Shown in pieces: positions 1 to 10,131 of a stretch of DNA of 64,000 bases; position 1 is the first letter of the stretch; each line of letters opens with the position of its first letter. A program made the translations under genes and the position numbers. Below the pieces are notes generated by a model. The model saw nothing but the letters and a program-made list of their open reading frames with translations. It made no database searches and had not been told where the DNA came from. The DNA lies in assembly GCF_030542105.1 (NCBI RefSeq), contig NZ_JAUOFB010000001.1, forward strand, positions 1,178,001 to 1,242,000. Direction: 5' to 3'. Source of the stretch: Hymenobacter sp. BT730 (lineage in GTDB: Bacteria > Bacteroidota > Bacteroidia > Cytophagales > Hymenobacteraceae).

Positions 1-184
1 TGCCGGCCTCAGGCGTACCGCTGTTGTTTTTGCGGTACACGTAAGCAAATTCCGAGGCCGGTACTTCGTGCGTACCCAGCGTTTCCAGAACGGGCTGTTT
101 AGCGGAAGAAGGCGTCTTGGAGGTCTGGCACCCGGCCAGCAATACCGCGGCTACTGCCCCGGTCAAAAGAATGCGTCTGCGCAT
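1..184 (-). CDS. Exported lipoprotein, N-terminal fragment; probable PpiC/SurA-type peptidylprolyl isomerase (cut by window edge)
   Basis: The reverse strand opens with an ATG at 184 and runs off the window after 61 codons. The first 19 residues form a lipoprotein signal: three arginines, a hydrophobic stretch and the lipobox LLAGC with the modified Cys at residue 19. The segment FAYVYRKNN at about residues 45-53 resembles the start of the parvulin-associated N-terminal domain in Bacteroidota periplasmic isomerases, which often carry an EFxYVYxKNN pattern. If so, it is a periplasmic folding factor for outer-membrane proteins. The catalytic domain lies outside the window, so the family call is an inference; the lipoprotein call is firm. 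Confidence 0.55.
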   Translation of the reverse strand, partial: MRRRILLTGAVAAVLLAGCQTSKTPSSAKQPVLETLGTHEVPASEFAYVYRKNNSGTPEAG

Positions 185-284
185 ACAGTAGGATAGAAGG
201 CAAGGAAAGTCGACTGGCGGGACATGGCCCACGGCTGGCTGACTGTCGCAATTTTACGGATTTTTTTCTGCCCGTACAGGCCAT

Positions 285-313
285 AAAAAAGCACCCTGCA
301 GTGAACAGGGTGC
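285..313 (-). terminator. Rho-independent terminator of the partner-switching operon
   Basis: An 8-bp perfect stem (291-298 with 306-313, 7-nt loop) is followed on the minus strand by six T (290-285). It lies 26 bp past the stop of the anti-sigma kinase gene, ending that operon before the lipoprotein gene. Confidence 0.8.
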
Positions 314-338
314 TAAACACGGCCTCAGAGGCATAGGT

Positions 339-749
339 TCAGGTAAGCGTCTTGTAGAGGCGGCAGATATTGTAGGTGCCGCTGTGTGAAAACTCCACCC
401 GATCCATAATGCGGTTAACCAGCGTCATGCCCACCCCGCCTTTTTTGCCGGTGCGGATATGCTCCAGCAAATCCGGCTCCAGGTACGTGCTAGGAGAGTA
501 GGAAATGCCCTGGTCACGCAGCTCAATAGTGAAGGTTTTGTTGTGAACATCCAGCTTGATATCCAGGAACTGATTGGCATCTTCGCCATTGGCATGAATA
601 ATCAGGTTGGCTACTACCTCATCTATGGCCAGAATAATCTGGTTTACCTGCACGGCATTCTGCCCATAGCCCACCAAATACCCGGACACGAAGTCGCGCA
701 CCACTTTCAGGTTGCTTCGGTTGCAACTGATACGGATGGCATTCTTCAT
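339..749 (-). CDS. RsbW/SpoIIAB-like anti-sigma factor serine kinase (HATPase_c)
   Basis: 136-residue GHKL-fold protein of the anti-sigma kinase family. The N-box is DEVVAN at residues 43-48, the G1 motif is DQG at 79-81 and a glycine-rich G2 segment KKGGVGMTL spans 102-110. Proteins of this family bind a partner (sigma factor or other effector) and phosphorylate the STAS antagonist. I chose the ATG at 749 because it begins the conserved N-terminal strand (MKNAIRISC); a 20-codon upstream extension has no support. It is the last gene of a three-gene operon with the STAS protein (25 bp upstream) and the PP2C phosphatase. Bacteroidota have no SigB, so the target of this switch is unknown. Confidence 0.88.
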   Translation of the reverse strand: MKNAIRISCNRSNLKVVRDFVSGYLVGYGQNAVQVNQIILAIDEVVANLIIHANGEDANQFLDIKLDVHNKTFTIELRDQGISYSPSTYLEPDLLEHIRTGKKGGVGMTLVNRIMDRVEFSHSGTYNICRLYKTLT

Positions 750-774
750 TGACAGGTGTGTTTGCAGGTAGGAA

Positions 775-1104
775 TTACAGGGCCACGGCCTCCGCTTGCG
801 AGGGCACAATGGTCATCAGACTATCAAGCCCCAGAATTTCGAAGACGTTGTGCACCTTTTCCTGCATGTTATAGAAAGCCAGCTTTACGCCAGCATCCTG
901 AAAACGCTGCAGATGCGAGATAAATACGCCCAGGCCGGCCGAAGAAATGTAGTTCAGGCGCTGACAGTCAATTAATACTTTTTTGTTGTTGAGAATGTCA
1001 GGCTGCGACAGTTCCGTGTCGAGCAAAACCGAGGAGCTAGCGTCCAATTCGCCGTCCAGCGTAAGCGTAAGAGTATTTTCCGAAGTCTGTTGAGTTATTT
1101 TCAT
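775..1104 (-). CDS. STAS-domain anti-anti-sigma factor (RsbV/SpoIIAA family)
   Basis: 109-residue single STAS domain. The phosphorylation loop reads YISSAGLGV at residues 52-60. When aligned to the DSSGLG loop of SpoIIAA, the residue next to the glycine is Ala56, so the phosphorylated residue would be Ser55 or Ser54. The unphosphorylated form should sequester the anti-sigma kinase encoded 25 bp downstream; the PP2C phosphatase 14 bp upstream would regenerate that form. Length and composition are typical of the family. Confidence 0.9.
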   Translation of the reverse strand: MKITQQTSENTLTLTLDGELDASSSVLLDTELSQPDILNNKKVLIDCQRLNYISSAGLGVFISHLQRFQDAGVKLAFYNMQEKVHNVFEILGLDSLMTIVPSQAEAVAL

Positions 1105-1118
1105 AATACTGCTGTACG

Positions 1119-3209
1119 TTAGGGGTGAGTGGCTGGTTGGGCGGTTTTAAATTTGATTACCAGCAGGGTTTGGTCGTCGTGAATGGGCTGCCCGTAGCTG
1201 AATTCGGCTAAATCCTCCAGGATGGCTTCCTTGATTTCATCGGCCTGCAGGTAATAGGTTTTTTCCAGCATCTGGCGCAGGCGCTCTTCCCCATATTCTT
1301 CCTGCTCTGCATTACGTGCCTCTACGATGCCGTCGGTGTAAATCACCATTACGTCGCCGGGGTTGTAATCGTAGAACTGGTTCTTAATGTACTTATCGTA
1401 GGTTTCGTTACGAATAATACCCAACCCCAGGCCCGCCGAGCGGAAAAAGGCCACTTCCTCCTTCAGGGAATGATAATACAGGGTGTGGCAGTGGCCGGCA
1501 CGGGCAAAAACAAAGCCCCCGCTTTCATACTCCACAATGTAAAGCGTGGCGGTAATGAAGGAAGAGCGTTCCAGGCAGTGCACCAAAGCCCGGTTGGCCA
1601 TGGCCATAAACTTGCTGGGCAGCGGAAACCGCTCTTTGTCATCTTTGGCCAGCGGATTTTCCTGCATCAGGGCATGAAAGATGCCTTTCATCTGCGCCAT
1701 GTGGAAGGCCGCCGTAATGCCCTTGCCCGATACGTCCCCAATCAGAATAGCCAGGCCTTTGCCAGGAAGGTGCAGGAAGTCGTAGAAGTCGCCGCCTACT
1801 TCCTTAGCCGCCAAGGCATGGGAGCTGATTTCAAACCAGTTATCGGTAGGAAGTGTTTTCGGAATGAGGCTTTCCTGTACGGAGCTGGCAATTTTGAGCT
1901 CCTCTTTATACCGTTCATTTTGAATGGAATCCTGCAGCAGGCGCAGGTTCTCAATGCTGAGAATAGTCTGGCTGGCAAACGTCTGCAGCATACTCAGGCT
2001 TTCCCGGTCAAAGCCCTGGCGGGTATGCCGCAACAGGTACAGGTCGCCGTAGGTATGCTTGGAGGAGCGCAAGGGCAGCACCAGCAGAGAACCAAAAGGC
2101 AAATCCAGCGCCCGGAAGCCGCTGCTACTGGGCAGGTCATTGTTGAGGTATTCTATGCCGCTGATGTTGTAATCCCTCAGCAAGCCTTCTATGGCCTGGC
2201 TTTGGACTTCCGTAACCAGCTCCCGGCGGCTGTAGGGCTCTCCCTCTACCTCATCAATGCGCAGCCAGGCCGCTTCGGCACTCACTGTCTGGCGGGCAGC
2301 ATCAAAAAGCGAGGCATATATTTCTTCCTCTGACTGCCCCCGCTGAATTTGCTGCGTCAGGCGCTGCATGTTGATAATGTCTTCCCGCTTCTGCTCAAAT
2401 ACGCCGGCCGTAGGCAGGTTAAAGAGCGTCACCAGCAGCCCCATTAGGGCATAAAATGCCGCGAAGAAGACGGTCAGCAGCAAAAAGGCATGCTGGGGCT
2501 GCGGGGCCACCAGTTGTGGATCATGCCGAATGCGCAGGAAGTAAATGGTGAAAACTCCCAGGGCCAGCAGCACACCCAATTGCAGGAGAATCACCTCCCA
2601 CTTTTGGCGGCGGCTCAGGTAAGCCACCCACCGTTGATGACTGCTCAGATAGCCTCCAAAGACGCCCAGCGCCCCCAGAATAATGCCTGCTACCAATAGC
2701 GGCAGTTGAATATTAACCAAACGTAGCAGCAGCGTGCTGCCCAGCAATACCTCAAACCATTCCCATTGCCTGTGCACACTCGGTGATGCCCGAAACAGCA
2801 CCAAGGACCGCCACGTGTAACAGGTGTGGGCCAGAAACAGCACAAACAGCCCCAGGTTCAGGGTATAGATAATGGCAAACAGGGTGCGGTCGGCTACGCC
2901 GAATTGAAACTGCAACAGACGTTCCAGCAAATGCAACCCTACACAGATACTAGCCAGAAGGCCCGGCCCCAGTACCAGGCGGCGCAGTACGCCCACAAAA
3001 TCGGTGCCTCGCAGCGGATCTGGCTGGTAGCGCTGGTGCAGAAAAACACTGCCCACAAAAACACCCTGTGCAAGCAGCGTGAGCCAGACCGGCAACTGTA
3101 TGGCCAGCAGCGTGGGATTAGCCCGCAGCAGCGTGGTGAGAAGCAAAGCAACCCAGCTTACTAATGCCAGTGGCAACGCCAAGGACTTCAATGGCTGCGT
3201 TTGGGGCAT
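1119..3209 (-). CDS. Membrane-anchored SpoIIE-family PP2C serine phosphatase with GAF domain (RsbU-like)
   Basis: 696 residues. The N-terminal 260 residues are hydrophobic and contain about seven to eight membrane helices. A linker with a short helix follows, then a GAF-like domain (about 290-440), and a C-terminal PP2C/SpoIIE phosphatase. Metal-binding and catalytic motifs are visible: EVGGDFYDF, GDVSGKGI, YTDGIVEARN and HDDQTLLVI. It should dephosphorylate the STAS protein encoded immediately downstream, coupling a membrane or small-molecule signal to the partner switch. First gene of the three-gene operon; the ATG at 3209 starts just before the first helix. Confidence 0.92.
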   Translation of the reverse strand: MPQTQPLKSLALPLALVSWVALLLTTLLRANPTLLAIQLPVWLTLLAQGVFVGSVFLHQRYQPDPLRGTDFVGVLRRLVLGPGLLASICVGLHLLERLLQFQFGVADRTLFAIIYTLNLGLFVLFLAHTCYTWRSLVLFRASPSVHRQWEWFEVLLGSTLLLRLVNIQLPLLVAGIILGALGVFGGYLSSHQRWVAYLSRRQKWEVILLQLGVLLALGVFTIYFLRIRHDPQLVAPQPQHAFLLLTVFFAAFYALMGLLVTLFNLPTAGVFEQKREDIINMQRLTQQIQRGQSEEEIYASLFDAARQTVSAEAAWLRIDEVEGEPYSRRELVTEVQSQAIEGLLRDYNISGIEYLNNDLPSSSGFRALDLPFGSLLVLPLRSSKHTYGDLYLLRHTRQGFDRESLSMLQTFASQTILSIENLRLLQDSIQNERYKEELKIASSVQESLIPKTLPTDNWFEISSHALAAKEVGGDFYDFLHLPGKGLAILIGDVSGKGITAAFHMAQMKGIFHALMQENPLAKDDKERFPLPSKFMAMANRALVHCLERSSFITATLYIVEYESGGFVFARAGHCHTLYYHSLKEEVAFFRSAGLGLGIIRNETYDKYIKNQFYDYNPGDVMVIYTDGIVEARNAEQEEYGEERLRQMLEKTYYLQADEIKEAILEDLAEFSYGQPIHDDQTLLVIKFKTAQPATHP

Positions 3210-3406
3210 GAACAGATAATAAAAATACGCCGAAGCGGAGGTACGTGTAGAGTAGGAGGCAAAGACAACTTACCGCAAACATGACAAATCTGGCCTGGTA
3301 GGAGCGGCAGGCCCCACGCAGGATGGGCAATATACAGCCCTTTCTGCCACTAAGCCGAAGTAGGAGCGCTAAAATATATAGTTTAGGAAATGACAGGGGG
3401 TATAAA

Positions 3407-3442
3407 CCACAACAGGCAGCCACACGTGGCTGCCTGTTGTGG
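3407..3442 (-). terminator. Strong hairpin terminator after guaB
   Basis: Perfect 16-bp stem (3407-3422 with 3427-3442) and a 4-nt loop, followed on the minus strand by TTTATA. It begins 24 bp past the guaB stop, so guaB is transcribed separately from the phosphatase operon downstream. Confidence 0.8.
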
Positions 3443-3465
3443 TTGCTTCTGAACAAGGCAAAAAC

Positions 3466-4962
<1,497 letters not shown>

Positions 4963-5093
4963 TTATTGCCGGATAAAATTACGAGGAAAAGTTGGGTTGC
5001 GCATTATGCGCGGCGCCAGTATCTTCTACCTAGCCCTTCTGATGCGGGGTCTGACTACGAGTTAAATCAGGAATTTCTTTCTGCCAAGGCCAC

Positions 5094-5897
5094 TTACGGG
5101 GCTGCCGGCGTAGGTAGAGCCGGAGTTTCTTTGCGACGGAAATCCAGATTATAAATAAAGCCAGCCTGCAGGGTGTGGTTGTTCTCTACTACTGTTTCGC
5201 CGGTAGATAAAGGGGCGCGTTGCTGAACCAGCTGATGCAGATAGCCTATTTCCAGCGCCGCAGCGGGGCTGAATTTGTAGCCCAAAACGAAAGAAGCGCG
5301 GTTCTGATCAAATACATTGCGGTGCACGTTCTTTCCAAAGCCAATAAATATTTCATCATAAGCACTCAGATAAAGCTCGTTTGGCTCCAGAGTAGGGCCT
5401 GCCAGCGGAAGCGTGGCTTTGAGCAAGTAGCGGGCCCGGTTGAAATATAAAGAGGTAGTACTGCCTGCCGCCTGGGTCCAGCGCTGTTCCAGGCGGTAGC
5501 GGTGCATCAGCTGCACCCTGCCCAAAGGCTGCGTTAGCTGGAGCTGCTCATAGATGCGGTGCTCCTTACTGGCCGTCTTTGCCGGATAGTCGCCATAGGG
5601 GGAGCTTTTGGCCAAAGCATACCCCGAGGTGAGCAGCATACCATTCGGTAAGGAATAATTAATTCCGGCACGCCATAATAGCTGCTGGGACTTATTCAGG
5701 AGGTCAGCCCGGCGGACCTGCACTTCGGTATGAAGTCCCCAGGTATCAGTCAGTTTATGGTCGCCGAAATACATGAGCCACACATGGTGGTTGGTATCTG
5801 AAATTCGGTAATCAGGCGTCTGGGCAAGCGCTGCCAAAGGCATGCAGATAGCGGCCAGCAGCGCAAAGAGCGAAGGAAGGTGGACAAGATGATACAT
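5094..5897 (-). CDS. DUF2490 outer-membrane protein
   Basis: 267 residues with a cleavable signal peptide (about 1-26, ending LAALAQ). The rest alternates aromatic and polar residues in a pattern of transmembrane beta-strands, and the segment HHVWLMYFGDHKLTDTWG is typical of DUF2490 proteins, which are predicted outer-membrane barrels of unknown function. A proline/alanine tail ends the protein. No functional partner is adjacent; it sits alone between guaB and hrpB. Confidence 0.8.
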   Translation of the reverse strand: MYHLVHLPSLFALLAAICMPLAALAQTPDYRISDTNHHVWLMYFGDHKLTDTWGLHTEVQVRRADLLNKSQQLLWRAGINYSLPNGMLLTSGYALAKSSPYGDYPAKTASKEHRIYEQLQLTQPLGRVQLMHRYRLEQRWTQAAGSTTSLYFNRARYLLKATLPLAGPTLEPNELYLSAYDEIFIGFGKNVHRNVFDQNRASFVLGYKFSPAAALEIGYLHQLVQQRAPLSTGETVVENNHTLQAGFIYNLDFRRKETPALPTPAAP

Positions 5898-5902
5898 GAC
5901 TG

Positions 5903-5910
5903 CAAAAGTA
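5903..5910 (-). promoter_or_regulatory. Candidate -7 promoter box for the DUF2490 gene
   Basis: The minus strand reads TACTTTTG, an exact match to the Bacteroidota -7 element TAnnTTTG. It ends only 5 bp before the ATG, so the transcript would be leaderless or nearly so. No clear -33 box is seen. Confidence 0.4.
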
Positions 5911-5967
5911 AGTCACCACCTTTCGGCTGAAAAACCATTTTATGGCAAAAAGTATTTGTCCCCTGCT

Positions 5968-8520
5968 TTACAACCCATTTTGCTTTTTCGTCCCGCGGGT
6001 TGGCGGTGCCTCCAGGGGGTTATCGGGCCAATAGTGCTTGGGGTAGCGCCCCCTCAGATCCTTCCGTACCTCAAAATAGCCGGAGGACCAAAAGCTGCGC
6101 AGGTCGCGGGTAACCTGGGCAGGGCGGTAGCCCGGGGAGAGTAAGTGCAGCGTGAGGGGCACTTGCCCGCCGTACACAGTGGGCGTATCCAGCAGGCCAA
6201 ATACTTCCTGCAGGCGCACGGCCAGAACCGGGGCGGCCGGGTCTGCATAATCCAGCCGGATGCGCGTGCCGGTGGGCACTTCCAGGTGAGAAGGCGCCAG
6301 CCGGTCCAGCGCCTGGCGTTGGGGCCAGCCTTCCGGCAGCCAGTTTAGCAAAGCTTCGCCTAAATCGATGCGTTGAATTTCCGCTCCGGAACGCACATTG
6401 TCCAGAAACGGGCCCAGCCATTCCGGCAAGGCTGCCAGCAAGGCCTCCTCCGAAACATCAGGCCATTCGGCAGGGCTACGGAAATGCAAAAATGCCAGCC
6501 GCTCGCGCAACTGCGTGGCCGCCTCTGACCAAGGCAGGCGGGAGATGCCGGCCGCTTGTACCGCATCCAGCAGAGCCTGGCGGACCGCTTCCGGATCCGG
6601 GCTGGATAAATTGGTTTCGCTGAGACGCAGTGCCCCCAGTCGCCGCAGGCGCCGGGCCGTGACGCGGCCACTGGCTTCATCCCAGCGCACTTCCTCGGTG
6701 GTCGTAATCTGGTCGGTGAAATACTGTTCCAGCTCCGCCTTGTCCAGTGGGGCTGCCAGTCCGGCTCTGGGGTTGGTAGCATTCCCATCCAGGTGCGCTA
6801 TGGCAAAGAACTGGTCTGTTTGGCTGAAATATTCATCCGGTAGGGCTGCCCGCTGACCCGTAACGAGGCGCACCCGTTCCGGAGTCTCCCGTTGTGCCAG
6901 CCGGTCGGGATAGGCCAGGCCAGTCAGTAAGCCCGCCACATCGGGCTCTATGGCTGATGCGCTTACCCCTATGCGGGAGCGAAGCATGGCTGCAGCTTCC
7001 CGCACCCGGCACAGGGCCGCCGCATCGGGGTGCAGGCCCGGAAGCGGCGCACGTCCGCTGGCTAAGGCTTCCAGCCGCAGACGCAAATCGGGCGGGCCAA
7101 AAGAGCCATCAGCAGGGCGCAGAATGTCGCGCTCCGTGAGCAGGGCGGCCAGTGCGCAGGCCGTAGCGCCGTGGCCTACTTCTTTGCCTCGGACCACTAA
7201 GTGCGCCAAGCGGGGTGCCAGTCCCAACCCGGCCAGTGCGCGGCCGTGTGGAGTAGGCAGCACATCAGTATTAACAGCCTGAAGGCGTAATAGTAATTCG
7301 CGCGCCTGCGCCAGGGCCGGGGCGGGCGGCGCATCCAGCCACCGCAGGCTGGTAACGTCGCGGGTGCCCCACAAAGCCAGCTCCAAGGCTAGGCTGCTAA
7401 GGTCAGCTGTCAGGATTTCGGGGGGCAAATGATGGGGGCGGTGCTGCTGTTCGGCTTCAGGCCACAGGCGATAACAGGTGCCGGGACCCAGGCGCCCGGC
7501 GCGGCCCCGACGCTGGTCGGCTGCGGCCTGGCTGACAGGCACAGTAGCCAGCGTGGTAAGGCCGGTGCGGGGCTCAAACTGCGGCACCCGCGCAAAGCCG
7601 CCATCCACCACAATGGTGACGCCCTCAATAGTGAGGCTGGTTTCGGCAATGCTGGTGGCCAGCACAATCTTGCGCCGGCCGGCCGGAGCGGGGCGCAGAG
7701 CGGCATCCTGCTGCTCAATGGGTAGCTCGCCGTGCAGCACATGAATATCGATGTTCGAAGCCAAAGCAGGTGCCAGCCGCTCGGCCACGCGGCGCTGATC
7801 GGCCAGGCCCGGCAGAAACACCAGCACGTCGCCGGTGGGATGTTGTGCCAGCGCTTCGCGGATGATAACGGGCACCAAATCCTGCAAGAGCTCATGCGGG
7901 CGCCGGCTGGCCGCGGCCGCCCGGGCCGGCGCCAGGTAATGGGTTTCTACGGGGAACATGCGGCCCAGGCTGCTGACTACGGGCGCGCTGAGCCACTGGC
8001 CCAGCCGTTCCGCGTCCAGGGTCGCGCTCATCACCAGAATCCGCAGATCCGGCCGCAGCACGGCCTGCGCATCCAAGGCCAGGGCCAGACCAAGGTCGGC
8101 CTGCAGGTTTCGCTCATGAAACTCATCAAACAGCACTGCCGCCACCCCCTCCAGCGCCGGGTCGTCCTGGAGCTGGCGTGTCAGAATTACTTCCGTTACC
8201 ACTTCTATGCGGGTGCGGGCCGATATCTTGCTTTCCAGGCGCATGCGGTAGCCCACCGTCTGGCCCACCGGCTCGCCCAGCAGCTGCGCCATACGGGTAG
8301 CGGCCGCCCTGGCAGCCAGCCGGCGGGGCTCCAGCACAATAATGCGCCCGGAAGGCGGCATCCAGTCGGCTTCCAAAAGAGCCAGCGGCACCAGAGTGGT
8401 TTTGCCGGCCCCGGGTGGTGCCTGCAGCACCACGCACGGATTCTGGTGGAGAGCAGCCAGCAACTCAGGCAGGGCAGCGCGAATAGGAAGGTCAGGCAGG
8501 TGCACGTAGGACAAATACAA
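5968..8520 (-). CDS. hrpB: ATP-dependent helicase HrpB (DEAH family)
   Basis: 850 residues, normal for HrpB. The helicase core shows Walker A APPGAGKTT (34-42), Walker B with DEFHER, the SAT motif and the motif VI region QRRGRAGRLGPG. The C-terminal HrpB signature LRGRYPKHYWPDNP is intact. HrpB is a DEAH-box RNA helicase family whose physiological role is poorly defined in most bacteria. The ATG at 8520 lies 3 bp after the rhodanese stop, so the two are probably co-transcribed and translationally coupled. Confidence 0.95.
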   Translation of the reverse strand: MYLSYVHLPDLPIRAALPELLAALHQNPCVVLQAPPGAGKTTLVPLALLEADWMPPSGRIIVLEPRRLAARAAATRMAQLLGEPVGQTVGYRMRLESKISARTRIEVVTEVILTRQLQDDPALEGVAAVLFDEFHERNLQADLGLALALDAQAVLRPDLRILVMSATLDAERLGQWLSAPVVSSLGRMFPVETHYLAPARAAAASRRPHELLQDLVPVIIREALAQHPTGDVLVFLPGLADQRRVAERLAPALASNIDIHVLHGELPIEQQDAALRPAPAGRRKIVLATSIAETSLTIEGVTIVVDGGFARVPQFEPRTGLTTLATVPVSQAAADQRRGRAGRLGPGTCYRLWPEAEQQHRPHHLPPEILTADLSSLALELALWGTRDVTSLRWLDAPPAPALAQARELLLRLQAVNTDVLPTPHGRALAGLGLAPRLAHLVVRGKEVGHGATACALAALLTERDILRPADGSFGPPDLRLRLEALASGRAPLPGLHPDAAALCRVREAAAMLRSRIGVSASAIEPDVAGLLTGLAYPDRLAQRETPERVRLVTGQRAALPDEYFSQTDQFFAIAHLDGNATNPRAGLAAPLDKAELEQYFTDQITTTEEVRWDEASGRVTARRLRRLGALRLSETNLSSPDPEAVRQALLDAVQAAGISRLPWSEAATQLRERLAFLHFRSPAEWPDVSEEALLAALPEWLGPFLDNVRSGAEIQRIDLGEALLNWLPEGWPQRQALDRLAPSHLEVPTGTRIRLDYADPAAPVLAVRLQEVFGLLDTPTVYGGQVPLTLHLLSPGYRPAQVTRDLRSFWSSGYFEVRKDLRGRYPKHYWPDNPLEAPPTRGTKKQNGL

Positions 8521-8523
8521 AGG

Positions 8524-8847
8524 TTAGTACACCGGAACGGAGGGGTCAACGCGCTGGCTCCAGGCATGAATACCGCCACGCAGGTTGAGTAGGTTGGTCA
8601 GGCCGTGGCGGTGCTGCAGGTAGGCCAGCGCCTGCATAGAGCGCACCCCGTGGTGGCAGATCAGCACAATGGGTTTGTCGATGGCTAGTTCCTCCACGCG
8701 GCGCGGCAGCTCGCCCAGGGGAATCAGCAGGCTGCCTTCGATGCGGCAAAAATCGAATTCCTCCGGTTGGCGCACGTCAATGAGCTGCACGGCGGACCCT
8801 TCCTGCAGGTGGGTATGGAGAGCTTCGGGAGTAAGTTCGGGGAACAT
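8524..8847 (-). CDS. Single-domain rhodanese-like protein
   Basis: 107 residues, one rhodanese domain. The active-site loop CHHGVRS has the catalytic Cys at residue 64, so sulfur transfer is possible. DVRQPEEF (24-31) and the GSLLIPLGEL segment are the usual family signatures. No signal peptide, hence cytosolic. It is the first gene of a pair with hrpB (3-bp spacing); the functional link to an RNA helicase is unclear. Confidence 0.92.
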   Translation of the reverse strand: MFPELTPEALHTHLQEGSAVQLIDVRQPEEFDFCRIEGSLLIPLGELPRRVEELAIDKPIVLICHHGVRSMQALAYLQHRHGLTNLLNLRGGIHAWSQRVDPSVPVY

Positions 8848-8889
8848 AGCAAGCAGTTGTCAGGCAGGATGACCACACACCCTGGGCTG

Positions 8890-8897
8890 CAAAATTA
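8890..8897 (-). promoter_or_regulatory. Candidate -7 promoter box for rhodanese-hrpB
   Basis: The minus strand reads TAATTTTG, an exact TAnnTTTG match 43 bp upstream of the rhodanese ATG. Confidence 0.4.
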
Positions 8898-8910
8898 ACC
8901 CCGTACTTTC

Positions 8911-8918
8911 TACCTTCG
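8911..8918 (+). promoter_or_regulatory. Candidate -7 promoter box for the pnuC operon
   Basis: TACCTTCG, one mismatch from TAnnTTTG, 39 bp upstream of the pnuC start and divergent from the rhodanese promoter box. Confidence 0.3.
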
Positions 8919-8956
8919 GTTCGTTTATGTGTGTTTACCCGTTTTTTGCCTGATTT

Positions 8957-9580
8957 GTGACTGTTGCTGAAGTGTGGTCGGCGGTGCTGGCCAGTAGCCC
9001 GATTGAGGTGGCTGGGGTACTCACGGGCATTGCCTGCGTGTGGCTGGCAGCCCGTAATTCTATCTGGAATTTTCCGGTAGCCATTGTTAGCTGCCTCTTG
9101 TATGTCGTCGTTTTCTGGGGAGCCCGGTTATATTCTGATGTAGGCCTGCAAGGCATTTTTATTGCGCTTAACCTATATGGCTGGTATGAGTGGCTGCACG
9201 GCGGACCCCAACACCGGGAGTTGCCCGTAACGCGCACTTCCAGCCGTATGTGGCTGGCACTAGGCGTGGCCGGGCTGGTTTATGCGGTGGGCGCGGGCTT
9301 TCTGTTTCATCAGTATACCAATGCGGCCATACCCTACTGGGACAGCACTACTACCGCTATCAGCCTGGTAGCGCAGGTGCAGCTCACCCGCAAAAAAATT
9401 GAGAACTGGATTCTCTGGGTGCTCGTAGATGCGGCCTACGTAGCCATGTACTGGCACAAAGACTTATACCTCACCAGCGGCTTATATCTGGTATATCTTT
9501 TTCTGGCGGCCTATGGCTACTGGGAATGGTGGCAGCTGATGAAGCGCCGCCCTGTTGCCGAACTTTCTCTGTCTTCATGA
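8957..9580 (+). CDS. pnuC: PnuC-family nicotinamide riboside transporter
   Basis: 207 residues, seven to eight hydrophobic helices, with the PnuC signatures NSIWNFPVAI and ALNLYGWYEWLHG and a WEWWQL motif near the C-terminus. PnuC proteins facilitate diffusion of vitamin precursors, trapped by phosphorylation inside. The start must be GTG at 8957 (or later), because an in-frame TGA lies immediately upstream. The stop overlaps the next ORF by 4 bp (ATGA), and that ORF is a NadR-type kinase, which points to nicotinamide riboside as substrate. A thiamine-specific PnuT is a less likely alternative, raised by the TPP riboswitch 3 kb downstream. Confidence 0.9.
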   Translation: MTVAEVWSAVLASSPIEVAGVLTGIACVWLAARNSIWNFPVAIVSCLLYVVVFWGARLYSDVGLQGIFIALNLYGWYEWLHGGPQHRELPVTRTSSRMWLALGVAGLVYAVGAGFLFHQYTNAAIPYWDSTTTAISLVAQVQLTRKKIENWILWVLVDAAYVAMYWHKDLYLTSGLYLVYLFLAAYGYWEWWQLMKRRPVAELSLSS

Positions 9581-10128
9581 TTCGCGTTTCCCTTACTGGC
9601 CCCGAATCCACGGGCAAAACTACCCTTAGCCAGCAGCTGGCAGAGCACTACGGCACCACCTGGGCTCCGGAATATGCCCGCGCCTATCTGGAAAAAAACG
9701 GCCCTCAGTATACGCTGGCAGATCTGGAGGAAATAGCCCGGGGCCAGCTGGCTGCCGAGGAAGAGGCCGCAGCCCAGGCCTCGCGCGTAGTATTCTGCGA
9801 TACTGACTTGTTAGTGATTAAAATCTGGAGCGAGCATGCCTTTGGCTATTGTCCTGAGTGGATTTTGCAGGAACTGCAGCGGCACCGTTACGACCTGGTG
9901 CTGCTACTGAACGTAGACTTGCCCTGGGAGCCTGACCCTTTGCGGGAACACCCCAACTTGCGCCAGCATTTCCATCAGATGTATCGCCGCGAGCTGGAGG
10001 AAAGCGTTTCTCCCTTTGCTGATATCAGTGGTACACCTGCCCAGCGGCTGGAGCAGGCTTGCTTTCTGGTGGATGAGCTACTGGCCGTGCAGACCCCCCG
10101 GAAAGTTTATCCTACTGCTAAGATCTAA
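9577..10128 (+). CDS. NadR-like ribosylnicotinamide kinase (AAA/P-loop)
   Basis: 183 residues. Walker A is GPESTGKTT at residues 8-16, followed by EYARAYLE and the Asp-containing FCDTDLLVIKIW, as in the kinase domain of NadR. The DNA-binding and NMN adenylyltransferase domains of full NadR are absent. It would phosphorylate nicotinamide riboside imported by PnuC to NMN. The ATG at 9577 lies within the pnuC stop (ATGA), showing translational coupling; an in-frame upstream extension inside pnuC is rejected. Confidence 0.88.
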   Translation: MIRVSLTGPESTGKTTLSQQLAEHYGTTWAPEYARAYLEKNGPQYTLADLEEIARGQLAAEEEAAAQASRVVFCDTDLLVIKIWSEHAFGYCPEWILQELQRHRYDLVLLLNVDLPWEPDPLREHPNLRQHFHQMYRRELEESVSPFADISGTPAQRLEQACFLVDELLAVQTPRKVYPTAKI

Positions 10129-10131
10129 CGA

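Noticed and set aside
7732..8592. 286-codon plus-strand frame inside hrpB
   Set aside because: Antisense to well-conserved helicase motifs and His/Gln-rich with no domain.
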